This document shows, in pieces, positions 19,355 to 31,154 of a stretch of DNA of 64,000 bases; the first letter of the stretch is position 1; the number at the start of each line of letters is the position of its first letter. Where the stretch lies: the NCBI GenBank assembly GCA_000310025.1, contig FN649750.1, positions 681,648 to 745,647 on the forward strand, in the 5' to 3' direction. The notes beneath the pieces are model-generated. The model was not told the DNA's origin and made no database searches. It worked only from the letters and a program-made list of their open reading frames with translations. The DNA comes from Ectocarpus siliculosus (lineage: Eukaryota; Sar; Phaeophyceae; Ectocarpales; Ectocarpaceae). A program made the translations under genes and the position numbers.

Positions 19355-19625
19355 TATTAAGACTAGCCGAGTGGTCGAGTGGTTGTCCTCCTCACCGCAC
19401 GCGGATTTCCCCCGCCCAGCAGGTATACCGCAGGTCGCATGGGATACCACACCGATTTGCAAAGATCGATTACTCTGCAGCGAAAAACAAGCTGCGACGG
19501 TGCCGAGCATGGCGGCGCTGGAACTGCCATGCCTTCCGAAAACGAATCATTTGGTTTTGGCACACTCTGCGTCGTGGAGAAGTCGGGACTCGAAATTCGG
19601 TCCAGGTGTGATTGGAATCCTGTGC
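19355..19625. repeat. tRNA-like head joined to MITE-like fragment
   Basis: The segment near 19363-19384 reads agccgagtggtcgagtgg, like a Leu/Ser-type tRNA A-box region, but no B box or cloverleaf follows. From 19447 it resembles the MITE family (gggataccacaccgattt, then gagaagtcgggactcgaaa and a gtccaggtg end). I read it as degraded repeat DNA. Confidence 0.35.
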
Positions 19626-19897
19626 GACCCACGGCAAGCACACGCACAGGCGCAGCCCACTTGCCGCGACTCTATTCTAACGGCTCACAGGACACCCGCG
19701 AGGCAAGGTTAACATGAGTTCGAGGACTAGAGAAGGCATCTCACCATCCCTTTGATCGTCATCGGCTTGGAAGGCAGCGCCGCTTGTTTCTTGCTAGGCC
19801 GTGCCCCCCCCCCTCCTCGAAGTGCTGCCGCCGGCGAAAGCACACCGGCCAAATAGTACGCCGTCCAGTGTGAGGGCAGCGTCGCGAACAGGCCGAC

Positions 19898-20000
<103 letters not shown>

Positions 20001-23000
20001 CGGTCACTGAGCCAATCTGGTCGACTCGACGGGCCGGTGGGATGCGGGCTTTACGGCGTGGGGTGCACAGACTGCGGGCAAACCCGAGAACCACGAACAA
20101 TCAAACACCAATGGTCAGTATGAATGCATCGACACTGCCCCATTGCAGAAGCGACGCATGCGCCCGCGGGGATCGCGCTCTACATGACGAGACACAAAGA
20201 GCGGGAGAGGTTTCGGTGTACCTCTGAGAGACTATTAATAGGGTGTGGATGGCCGGCCGTAAGACTTTCCTTTCCCGAAGAAAGACAACATGCCCTTGCA
20301 ACACAGCCGAGGGTCCCGCATGCCAGCATCGCGCAATATTCTTGATCGGTTTTCACATGCTGGCCCTGTATCGATGCCGAGAACTGAAAGCAAGAACACC
20401 GACTTACTTGTGTATTCCTCACATTTTGCACTTTGTTGCCACTGGTATCGGGAGCGAAGAAGAGTCGACTCCAGCCGACAGCAGTCAACGTGAGCTACAG
20501 CAGAAGTTAGACAATCTTGAAGCAGTCTTGATGCAACATGGTGTGCGGTCGAGCCAGCGTCGCGTACTTCACAGCCAGAACAAGTTTGGCCACAGGAACA
20601 ACAGCAGTTGAACCGGCTGGATGCTGATACGCACCGCACACGAGATGACACACCCGCACACCCGCTCTTTTTTTTTTCACCCCGCGTTTCTGCTGGCCTC
20701 TCACCGCTTCCTACAGCTTGAGAGAAAACCTCTGCCTCAAGCACAAACCCTGACATAGTTTTGCAACCTTTGCTTCACTGCGACGAGGCCTAGCCGCCAC
20801 GACCAGAGTCACCTGCTGCGTGATATGCTGCCCGGCTCACACCATGTTGAGAGCTCCGCCTGTCATGTTGCTCATCAGCAACACCACCTCGTGCTCCAAA
20901 GATGGTCGCGCTGCGGCTGCATTCCGATGGTAACAGACACACGGATAGACGAGTATCGTGATCAGGAGATGCCGGTGGTAGTGGTACGGCTGTGATTCCT
21001 GCTGCTGCATAGTAGTTGGCGGTGCCATGCTGGTGCCATGCTAAGTCCTGAGCCCTGAGCCATGAGCAACTTAAGCTTCGTGCCACCGCCCTCATGTAAC
21101 GTTACTTCACCTGCTGCTTCCCAGCAAGGCTCCACTGCCAGAAGCAATACGCAGCAGCAGCAGCAGCAGCGACAAGGTGAAGCGGTTGAGTCCCATGGCG
21201 AACAGCGAGAGAAATATTGGAAGACAAGCCAATGGTGGCGGGAAGTACTACAGGTGATGCATTATGGGTCAGCAAGCAGCAGAGGCAGAGGAGATCGGAG
21301 GCGGAGGGTTGCACCACTGTTGCTCAGTGATGCACGGAGCCCCCCGAAGGATCGCATTTTTTTTTCTTAATAAGATCGCAGTTTTGGATACTGCTGCATG
21401 TGCAACACATGCAGCCAACTCTTTCCGCGCAAAAAAAAAGACAGAAAGAGTTGGATCGCAGTGTTACCGCGCCGTAGGTCGCACACTAAAACCCACAGAT
21501 GAGACAAGAAATAAGCGATATTATTCCGAAAATGATTATTGCGCGTGTACAAGTACACCGTTAACCATTTCGTTCGTTTTTCCAGCCTTCCTTTTGCTTC
21601 CCGGCGCTCTTCGCTGGACTCTTCCTTTCTCGAAAAGCTCTCAGCAAGGCGTATAAAACACACTTGTTTGTCGTCCCTGCTTCCATTCGAATACTTATTT
21701 GCATCTCCAACTAAAAACATTTAACATGTGCGTGCCCCGCAAGCCTCTTTATGGTGCCAATGGTATTCAGTGAGTGAGTGTGGCCATCCATGTGTATTCG
21801 CCTGTTGTGAAGTGCCTAAACCTCGATTTATTTATTTGCCACCCATGGGGGGGGGGGGCGAAAAGAACTCCAGACGTTACACGTGACGTCAAGGCACGCT
21901 CCCTTGGTCTCCCATCAAATCAATAGTTGTCCTGCGAGTTGTTGTTGTCTTCACATTAAAAGCCGTTCCGGTCTCCGCTCAGTACTTTCAAATGTCCGTA
22001 CGTACCCGAGTGGTGATTGTTTTTCTCCACAAATACACTCACAAATGAACACACCCCCTTGGACGTGGGAATTCACAAGGTGTTGTTCCAATTTTGCGGC
22101 CGATGGTGACCCAATTTTTGTTGTGTTGCGTGGGTCTACGCTACTTTTATCGACTTCGTCGAAGGCCCTTCTGCACGTTGTCGACAGAAAGTCTAGTACA
22201 ACACAACGTAAAGTCAGAGCGCCCTCAAAACAAAAGACGCAATGGACCGCGGTTATTCCTTAACGTGGCAAGGATCGCGGTAGAGAGACGCCACCGCCCC
22301 CCCCAACCTAGACCCCATTTTATTTACTCGGCAGGCAACCGCACCGCGCGTGCGTAGCTCAAGCAACACGAGGCACGAAAGCCGTCAGCACGAACACCTT
22401 GCTTGTCTGCACCGCTGAAATTCCCGTCAGTGCGAGCCCCCCAGCACTACATCCACCCCTAACCAAATGCACCTGAAAGGTACGCTATCGTAGGCAAGGC
22501 GTCGAGAAACAACGCCCCGATCGTATCAGCCCCTTTTCATCATCACTACTGATGCTGTATCGTCCGAGAGTTGTCAGCACGAGTCTCAGGAAAAGAAGAA
22601 ACAACGCCAATCACCAAACATGAGCGATGGCTACATAATTGTCGGAAGCCTGTCTGACGATGTATTTTAGCGCCGTGTGCCCAATGCGCAAGCGTTGCAA
22701 ACACAAGCCGCATCGTACGCGCCGCACTCGGGGGAAAAATAAGCTTCTACTTCTACAGCCTCTCCGCGTTACAGCAGCGTCCGCAACAAATTCGGCTTCG
22801 CCAGAGTGGACACAGAACAAAATAATCAGTCCGCGGACAACGTTTTTCCAGCGTCAATATCGCCACGCCAAAAATCTGGCACCCAGCTGTAAGCAGCCTG
22901 GTGTGGACAAGCGAGGAGAGCAAGGTATGGCCAGGCAGCACACGCCAAGCGAACTAAGCCTACCTAGGTGCTTCTTTACGGAGGGCAACGTCCGCGTTCT

Positions 23001-23313
23001 GAGCCAATGGGTAGGAGAACCCATAGTCGGCGGGATTAATCCCGCTGATTTTCATCTGGAACGCGGCATGCGTGCGAAGTTTCATGGGTCCTTGGCTTCC
23101 CATCCTACCATAGCGACGACAACAACCCTGATGCTTCGTCACCCAGAGAAAGAAAAAACAAAAAAAAATGCCTCAGGAAACACCACTGGCACCGTCAAAG
23201 ACGTTTTTGAACCAAAAAAGGGTTGCAATCCACCTGAACGCTTCTAGCAGCATCACAGGTGCCTCTACACACAAAGAGGGTCGCAAGCCACCAGGGATAC
23301 CTAGAGGGTTAAC

Positions 23314-24293
23314 TTAGATCGCCTTGGCGATGAACTTGACCGCGTCCTCAACGGTGCCGATCTCTGCTGCCACCTCGTCCTCGATCTCGATCTGCCACAT
23401 CGACAAGCAGCAAGACAAACATATATGCAGTAAAGGAGCGCGACATGTGGGCGGTGCTATAGCAAAAAAGGGGCGGGAGAGAGGCGGAATGCAATGCTGC
23501 TGCGTCCGAAGGCATCCCACAGAAAAACAGGACTGGAGCCGAGCAGCGTGGCGGCCAGGCATCGCAACAGCGGCGGGGGCGAAAATATTTCCTGGCAAAC
23601 CAACGGTTGAGAAAGTTCAGATGCATGCGTACAAATCGAACTTGGTTCGGAGACATCTTCCCTTCCCGCAACTTTACACACACCGCCGTGAAGAGTAGAG
23701 TTTGTTGGAAATGTCGACAACAAAAGCGTCAAACAAATCGACAAACTCGGTAATTCATCCGGCATTAGGTGCTCGAACGAATGAATCCCAAGCCCACAAG
23801 GTAGCCTTCTTCAAACAACACGAAATAGACGCGGCGTATAAATTCGTAGAGATGCCGGCAGCACCGACAATTATTGGCAGCACCGACAATTATTGGCAGC
23901 ACCAACAACCCAGATCGCGCCGCTACCCTCACACATCTAGTTTATCGCTGTGGATGGTGTTGGTGATGCTGTTGCTTGTTACTCTTACCCCGGTCGCCCC
24001 CCCTAGTCTGGTTGATATTCTCGCAACCTTCGAGCGACCAGGATCAAGGGTTCGAATCCGGGCGCAAGCGAGTTTTTCTTGCACAGAAAGTGCTCGTTTC
24101 TCTCTCTTCCGTTCGTGTGTGTACTTTGAGGGAAGAGAGCGCTGCACTCTTCCTGTCGCGACAAAAACCCAAGGGAAGCACCGCAGGAGGGGCGGCTAGG
24201 GGGCCTCCGGGGGAGGAACCCTTCTGTGTGATATGGATTCGAGCTACCTCCCACCCGGCAGGGGTGCTGTGAGCGCTCATTTAAAGCAATGAA

Positions 24294-24324
<31 letters not shown>

Positions 24325-26859
24325 CGCAAGGTGGTCACCCGTCAGCTCCTCACACACATGCCATGACTGCTGCCCCTTCGTGGGGAGAAGTCGGAAATAG
24401 TGTTGCAGCAGTCGTACCGCCGTGCAAGTCATGCCGTATCCCTTGCCAAATCAAGAGACGGCGTTTGTCGTTGTCAAATCGCTCTACGTTGTCGATAGTA
24501 GCGCGAGCGGTCACACCCGCGCGTGCACGCGGATCATTTTCGCAATGGTACAAAACACGATGCCGTGTGGTCTTGAATGAAGCCGTGCAAGCAATACCTC
24601 ACAACGTGGAGTCTGTGTCTTTGCTTGACAGCAGTCGCGTCGCACTAAATACGTATGTCTTGACACTCTGTCCGCGTACAGTGACCCCGACACGCGTCAC
24701 GAAATACGCCTTGCCGCACGCATGAGTATTTCACTCCCCGTTGGTGCCGCGGCATGTTTTTCTCGCCGCCAGAGAAACCAAAGCCAAATCTTCCCAGCAT
24801 CGCAACAGCCATTGTTTGTCTTCACCATCACGCGATCTCTGTAGTGTTGAACCGATGCCCCTCTCCCAACTGTCCGAATTGCTGGCTGGAGGTACAACAC
24901 AGCTATCCCGGACGTGGTGGCGCGAGGGGCACCCGACGGGGGGGGGGGGGGTACGCAGATTACTTCTCGGCATGTTTATCAAACTCTTCGTTGGAAAGTG
25001 TGTTGCTGTTTCGGTAATCAATAGCGGTGAAAATATTGCAAGACCGGCAGCGCTCCTTCCTCCGTGATTTTTGTCTTTCTCCCTGCCTGCTCTCGCCCTT
25101 CCTGCGAAACACCAGAGGTCACCGCCAGCCCCTCTGGTTACCGATTCAAGCCCCCACGACGACCAAGATGCTGCCGCCGCCGATAGCAGCGGTGGCCACG
25201 AAAGCGACGGCGGCGGCGGCGGTAGTATTGACTGCAACGACAACCGTCGCCGTTACGATGACGGGACCAGCGCCGTTGCCAGCTACACTACCTGTAACCT
25301 TAGCTTTTGGCCAGCAAGAGCACGGATGGCGCAACAAGCGCACCGACCTGCAACCAAGCCAGATGAAGGGTCACCACATGGCGGCCTAGAGAGAGATCAA
25401 GGGGAACAAGCCGTTGCACAACAAGGTGGCACTTTGTGTAACTATGGGCGTATCGGAGGCGACCATAGAGGCGATACAGGAATCGTATCGCCTCTATGGT
25501 CGCTTTCGACACGCCCATGGACTCCAAACAGAGCGCCCCCTTGTTTCGTCACGGATCGTTGCCCTTCATGTCCAGGATGGCGCAACGTAGTGGCCGTTCA
25601 CCTGGCTTGTTTTTAAGCCGCTGCGCTTGTTGCGCCATCCATGCTCTCGCCATCCATGCTCTTTCTTGCTGGCCAAGCGATACACCCATTGACTCTAGAC
25701 AAAGCGGCACCTTGTATCGCCACGGCTGGTTGCCTGTAACCTCTGAGGCCGCGATGTGGTGACCGTTCATCTGGCTTGGATCCAGGTCGGTGCGCTTGTT
25801 GTGTTATCATTGCTCTTGCTGGCCAAGCTAGGGTTAGAGGTACTGAGTAGATGGCAGTGGTGGCGGAGGTAGTATCGGCGGCAACGACAGCCTGCGCCGT
25901 CACGATGACGGGACCAGTGCCGTTGCCAGCTACACTACCTCTAACCCTAGGGCCAGCAAGAGCACGGATGGCGCAACAGAGACACCGACTCAAAATCACA
26001 TCATGAACGGCACCAATAATACGGTGCGGCCCTGGAACTCCAAGAGGAGGAACCATACAATAGCGAAAACGACATGGCACTGTGTCAAGAGTCAATGGGC
26101 CTGTCGGAACCTACGATAGAGGCGGCAAGCTCACCACAAGACCCACGTGCGGAAGCCTTAAGGTCGTACGACGGGACCAGCTGGGATATGGAAGCTATAT
26201 CAAGGCGTCCCGCACGTTGGCCTTGCGGCGAGCGTACCGACTCTACCGTGGGGGTCGACGCGCCCATCGATTCCGGGCATAGCGCCATGTCGTGTCGCCA
26301 CGGCTTCTCTTGCCTTTGAGCTCCAGGGCTGCGACGTAGGTAGCCGTTCAATCTCGCCTGACTTCAAGTCGCTGTCCCTTGTGTACAGCAGAGGCACAAA
26401 AACACAAAAACAATAAGAAACGAGAGAAAAGCCTCGTCGATACTCACGTCAAAACCTTCCTCCAGCGCCATGATGAGCTCCACCGTATCGAGAGAGTCTG
26501 CCCCCAGGTCCTGCGTGAACGACGCCGCGGGTACCACCTGCGTCTCGTCTACCGCCAGCTGCGACACCACGATGCCCCGCACCTTGTTCAGGATATCCGC
26601 CTCGTCGCCCGCCATGGACAGCGGCGAAACTCCGCCGCGCTGCCGGGCCGCCGTCGCGAAACCGCGGTGTGCGGCGATGCCCCTCGACACGCAGCTTACC
26701 GACGGAGCCACAAATGCGGCGCTGACGAACAGCAGACGAACGTTGTTGTTGGGAAGGAGCACAAGACTTGTCACACATCACAGAGCCCCACACGCTCTTG
26801 TTGGAGGATAAACCCTGAAAATAAAATACACAACGGCGGGCTTGGGTTCACCTGATCAT
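23314..26859 (-). CDS. acpP: Acyl carrier protein, plastid-targeted precursor
   Basis: Small carrier that holds growing acyl chains on 4'-phosphopantetheine during type II fatty acid synthesis. Secure exons are 26766-26448 and 23391-23314 (TAA), joined in phase across a 3.06-kb intron. They encode the prosthetic-group site [16 protein letters not shown] (Ser94 in the model), then [20 protein letters not shown]. The N-terminal part carries a hydrophobic stretch followed by SAAFVAPS, a good match to the ASAFAP-type signal/transit junction of heterokont plastid precursors, so plastid location is likely. The start is uncertain: an in-frame TGA at 26780-26778 means the 319-nt exon has no ATG of its own ahead of the signal region. 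A candidate 8-nt first exon (26859-26852, ATGATCAG, then GTGAAC) would give 134 aa in phase. However, the bases before it look like a TATA box, so this start is only a proposal. Confidence 0.87.
24000..24285 (+). repeat. tRNA-like SINE candidate in ACP intron
   Basis: Contains an A-box-like tagtctggttgatattc and a good B box, gggttcgaatccgg, about 50 bp apart, as in tRNA-Glu/Asp-type heads. The anticodon arm has only four pairs and lacks the T before the anticodon, so a functional tRNA is unlikely. It is followed by a body and a CA microsatellite at 24298-24324. Confidence 0.45.
24298..24324. repeat. (AC)n microsatellite
   Basis: About 13 AC units at the end of the SINE-like element. Confidence 0.9.
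24860..25020 (+). repeat. Dispersed repeat, copy A
   Basis: Similar to 35070-35250 over about 150 bp: a ggaggtacaacacagctat/ggaggacaacatagccat block, ggacgtggt.gcgagggg.cccgacgggg, gtacgca and a shared catgttta/catgttca end. This copy has an expanded G run at 24937-24949. Confidence 0.55.
25140..26350. repeat. Cluster of direct and inverted repeats (fold-back cluster) in ACP intron
   Basis: 25208-25345 is repeated directly at 25860-25985 (shared cgatgacgggaccag, gttgccagctacactacct and ggccagcaagagcacggatg). 25600-25680 and 25748-25830 carry parts of the same unit inverted. A 36-bp palindrome arm at 25443-25482 (tatgggcgtatcggaggcga) is mirrored at 25487-25523. Related motifs recur at 26084-26112 and, inverted, at 26240-26280. 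No transposase is visible. Confidence 0.7.
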
Positions 26860-29800
26860 ATATACACCGCTACCGCCGTCCGTGCACGAACTGCTGTGTG
26901 ACGTGTGAACATGAAATGGAAAGGGCGACTGACCAGAATTGCCGCCACGCTTCTTGAATCGTGTTTTGGTTGTAGGCCAAGATAGACAAGAGTCTACAAC
27001 AGTCACCACAGCAACGGTCCGACTCTTTCAGACGGCATAACTATTCAACCACAGGATAAAGGGACGACGCAAAAAACAAGCCATCATGAACCAAGGTGGG
27101 CGCAAGTTGGTGCTGTTGGTTCCAAGCGTGTGCATATGCAGAGAAGGGCACGCAAAAAAATTCCAATAAAGTTCCCGACAGCATGCCTTGGAATTGAACG
27201 GGCGCCCAACATGCTTATCACACCGACGACTATTATAGTCTATACATGCCATTCACAACGCAGTAATAGACAGCAGGCAGTTGAACCGCGAACGATCACA
27301 GTGTACCAAAACAAATGATGGCACAAAAATCTGCGAGTATGGAGTATTGGGAATACGAACGTATGCTTCAGAGAGGACGCGCGAAAAGCGCGTCTACAGC
27401 AGCTGTTGTTGCGGTTGTTGCCGTTGCGCAGTTGACTAACGCCTAGTACACAGATAATGATTCGAGAAAGTGAGCGTTGCGAGGGAGAGTCGAGCCAGCT
27501 GATGGGACGGACGGCGGACAGCGCGGATTAATGCACCATTTCAGCACCGCTCAGACCAAGCTATAACTGCTGTGGACCTCGAAACGAGCTGGAAGTCGAA
27601 ATTATGTATCTACAGTAGTAGCCCTTGCCATGCTCAACATGGCTGGGTCGGGCAAATTTGGTGGTCAAGACGAGGATGACAAAACCAGGAGAGTTTACCA
27701 GCGTATGTATCTAATGCTGCAGCTGCTGCTGTGAGGACGGTCTGCGGTGGGGGAAGAGGAAGGTGCGCACAGCAGCTCTTGGGGCGGACGGAGATGCGCA
27801 TCGACTGGTCCAGTTGAGAGGTATAGATAGGCATGCAGGCGGCAGGGGGGTGAGGCGCACACGCCCCGTCCTATGTACACTGCTGCATAGCTTGCCTCGA
27901 CCAGCTGCGGCTGTCGGTAAGCTGGCGGCGTCGGCACATGTTACGCATAGTTGAACGACCAAGATGCTGCTGCCCCTCCCATCACTGATCCACTCGAACC
28001 CTCCTGCATCTGACTTTGTGCACGAGACTGCAAAACTCACCTGGTCCCCACACACAAGATGGTGCACACAGCAGAGAGGGATGGCATGATGTTGCAGGCG
28101 GGAGATTGGTTGACGGGTAAGGATAGAGCAGAGTGAACGAGTGATGGATGCTGGCTGCGTCGTCGGCGTCGGCCCTGAGGGGGCGCCACGAGCAGCAGAC
28201 AGATAGCACGGTAGGTACGTACGTATCTACTAAACGAAATATGCGTACCCCCCATGCTCGCAGCTCTTGCGCAGCTTGTGCGGGCCGCCGCTTGTTGCAC
28301 ACACGATAAAGCAAGCCGGGGCAGAAACACATCTAAAGGCCCACCACCACGACGAGGATAACGGTGAGAGCTTTCGCAGGTCAGGCATGCTGTTGTGGAC
28401 AGGATCGCAGCAATCTCCCTCTCTCACTCTGTGTGTGTGTCTGTAGATCGAAAGACACAGCCTTGTTCTGCTTTGTTTGCCTGTATTCTGCCGCCATGAC
28501 CGAGCGGCAGTCGTCCCCTCGCTGCCAAACGAACGCGTCGCAATCATAACAATCATCATCTTCCAGCCAAACACGTGTGCAGCACTGCTGTGGCCTTATC
28601 ATGGCGGGCAACCTTTCGGCTCGCTTTGGCTGCTGGTCTTTCGTTAACTCAGCGACCGTTCAGCGCGCACGCGTGATGAGCACATTTGTTGCCAGCCGGG
28701 CAGATGCGGCGATGATGCCATGCCATGCGTTGGTGCCCCACAGGCGGCCGCACCGTTCTTTTCGCTTTTCTTTTTTCTTCTCGACAAAATATCGGAGAAA
28801 TTTGCGGAGGTGTATAGGATAGTCTAGGCAGTAGTCAGAATTTACCCGCAACTGGGATGCAACGGCCCGGCAGTTGTACAAGAGAGGATGACCGCAGCAT
28901 TGGCGTGCAGCATAGATGTCGCACGGAGACCTTCTATGCTATGCACCGTCTCCTATATACGGAATTGGGGAGAAGAAGACGTATTGTATGCGCAGGCCTG
29001 CCTGCTGCGCGTGATCCGAGTCCTTTGCTTGTATGTACTTAGAAGCTTTTACTATTATAATTGTTCTGTATCAGCTGTTTTCTGCGTAGACCACCACTGG
29101 TAGTGTACCAAAGGTTGCGAGTCAGCGCACAGGTGTGCGAACGATTTCCAAAGCGTCACTTCTCCACAACCATGAGGTTACCACTGCTGCTGTCGAACAG
29201 GGCGGTTTGGAAGCATCTCATCGAGAGCTTTCCCGACAAGTATCAGTTGGCGCTCGCACCCTCCTCCTGGCGGTGGAGAAATTGCGCTTTGAAAGTCAAT
29301 TGCACCCCTGTGCGCTGACTCGCAACCTTACGGGTATGTATGTAGTGTGCTACAATATTGTCGGAACGAACGAAACGGCCATCCATTGTTGTATCGACGA
29401 AACGCTGCATACAGGTCAGCAGGCACCCACAGATTCCCAGAACAGATGTGAAATGTGAGGGATCCACGCTACAGTATTATAAAACGCACACCTGTCCGCA
29501 CACCATTTGAAGTAAATCACAGCGGCAGTTCATTCAGTGTGCTCCCGCTCTACGAAGAACTTGGAAGTCACGAAAGTGAGCCTAAATAATGTAAAATCGA
29601 ACTGGGCCATAAGAACACCTATTATTATGGTCGCCGAGGGGGTACAGCCGTACCCATAGACACGATGACAAGAAACGAGCCTTCGGGAAAAAGAAGAGGT
29701 TCTCATATAGAGCTTCTTGTATAAGAGGATGTAAGAGGTTCTTATACAATGTATGCGTGGGGAGCGCGGTCTGTAGTTGTAGATTAAAGGTCGTGTCTGC

Positions 29801-31154
29801 AAGTTATTTTTTGTGGGCTTGCCGGACGTCTGCGTAGTTATGTTTTGTGGGCTTGCCGGACGATAGATATCTAGCAACGTCAACATCGGCATTTGCTGGT
29901 TGGCAGACTGACTGTCAGCAGTACAAAACCCAAGGTAAGTATTGGGAGAGTCATCCCCCAGTCCCCGCCGTTTCTTTTTTGTCTGCCCTTTTCGTTCTGG
30001 ACAAAGCCAACTGCGTAACAAATTGGGCATCTACGCAGCGACCTGTGTCACGCAGGGGGCCGCCTTAGCGATACCGTTAGCATTGGTGACATGACACAAG
30101 GTACCACACCCCCTGCGCCGATTTTCAAAGCCCGACTACCGTATATGACACAAGATAACACACCCCCTGGACCGATTTTCAAAGCTCGATTACTCCACGA
30201 CGAAGAGGATGCATAAACGAAACAATACATTTTCGAAAACCTCTCGACGAGACGGTTCCAACGCCGCCGTTTTCGGCGCTGTGACTCTTCCTGCTGTTGA
30301 GAAATCGAGCTTTGAAAATCGGCCCAGGGGGTGTGTTATCTTGTGTCATATACGGTACTCCACGAAGAAAATGATGTTTCAAACAAAAAAATCAAGAACG
30401 AAATGTGACCAAATTACCGTTTCGCATGAAGAGCGGAGATCTTTTGAGATATTGCACGGGGATACACCGCTGTATGCATTCGCACGTTCGTTCTCTTTCT
30501 TCTTTTGAATGCGCACACCTATTTACCGCTGTAGAATACCGCTGCTATAGGCGTGATGTTGCGTGTTGTGTGCAGTGTACGGCAATACGGGCCCGCAGCT
30601 TAGATTTTTTTCGTTGAGAAACAGAGGCTCAAAATTTGACGAAAAATGAAGAAAATGGTCGACAAGAAATATATCAGCGCTAAATCCTACACTAAACTCT
30701 TAAGTACTATTTTCTATTTTCAACCCTGTGGCGATGAAATAAGAACCGAACCTCGACGTTTCTTATGTCCGGATCCGTACAACTGTTATCTCAAGTGACT
30801 ACTGCTGTAGCGAACTAGTTGAGCTGCAGCAGGCAAAGGCGGCGGTTGGTGGCGGAGGATGTGCATCGCGATAAGCGTTCCTCTCTGGGGTTGCTAACTG
30901 ACGGCGCTGTAGGTGCCCAGAGTCAATCGAGCACCTCGCTTTCGTGCTCACTGACATCTGCTTTGTAATCTACTTAACCTCAGCTTCGACCTTCTACACC
31001 CACCGACGCCCTCAACACCCCCCTGATTTTTTTATTCCTGCCTGCTGTCCCCCTCTCACTCAGAAGTTGTAAACTTCACCAACGGGGGGCGGCGACCCCA
31101 GTCCACCTATAATAGTTGCGCCTGGCAGAAGTTCGCTGCGGCTCCCTTCCCGAG
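26860..31154. other. 4.3-kb intergenic stretch, ACP to hydrolase
   Basis: Divergent promoters of ACP (minus) and the hydrolase (plus) should lie here. Apart from the MITE at 30139-30355 and a partial MITE arm at about 30092-30135, I see no gene. The open frames (up to 166 codons, 29530-30030, minus) have no recognisable motif. Confidence 0.5.
30139..30355. mobile_element. 217-bp MITE, copy 1, flanked by TA
   Basis: Terminal inverted repeats of about 52 bp (ccgtatatgacacaagataa inward, with the matching arm ending ttatcttgtgtcatatacgg) surround a 110-bp core with no open frame. TA lies on both sides, as for Tc1/mariner-type target duplications. The copy at 42016-42232 has the same length. A partial left arm lies just upstream at 30092-30135. 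Confidence 0.85.

Noticed and set aside
19355-19440. tRNA-Leu/Ser gene
   Set aside because: A-box-like start only; no B box, variable arm or acceptor stem.
22639-23247. 202-codon plus-strand frame
   Set aside because: No recognisable motif; basic, low-complexity composition; no supporting neighbours.
24000-24075. Functional tRNA gene
   Set aside because: A and B boxes are present but the anticodon arm has four pairs, no T before the anticodon and no proper acceptor stem.
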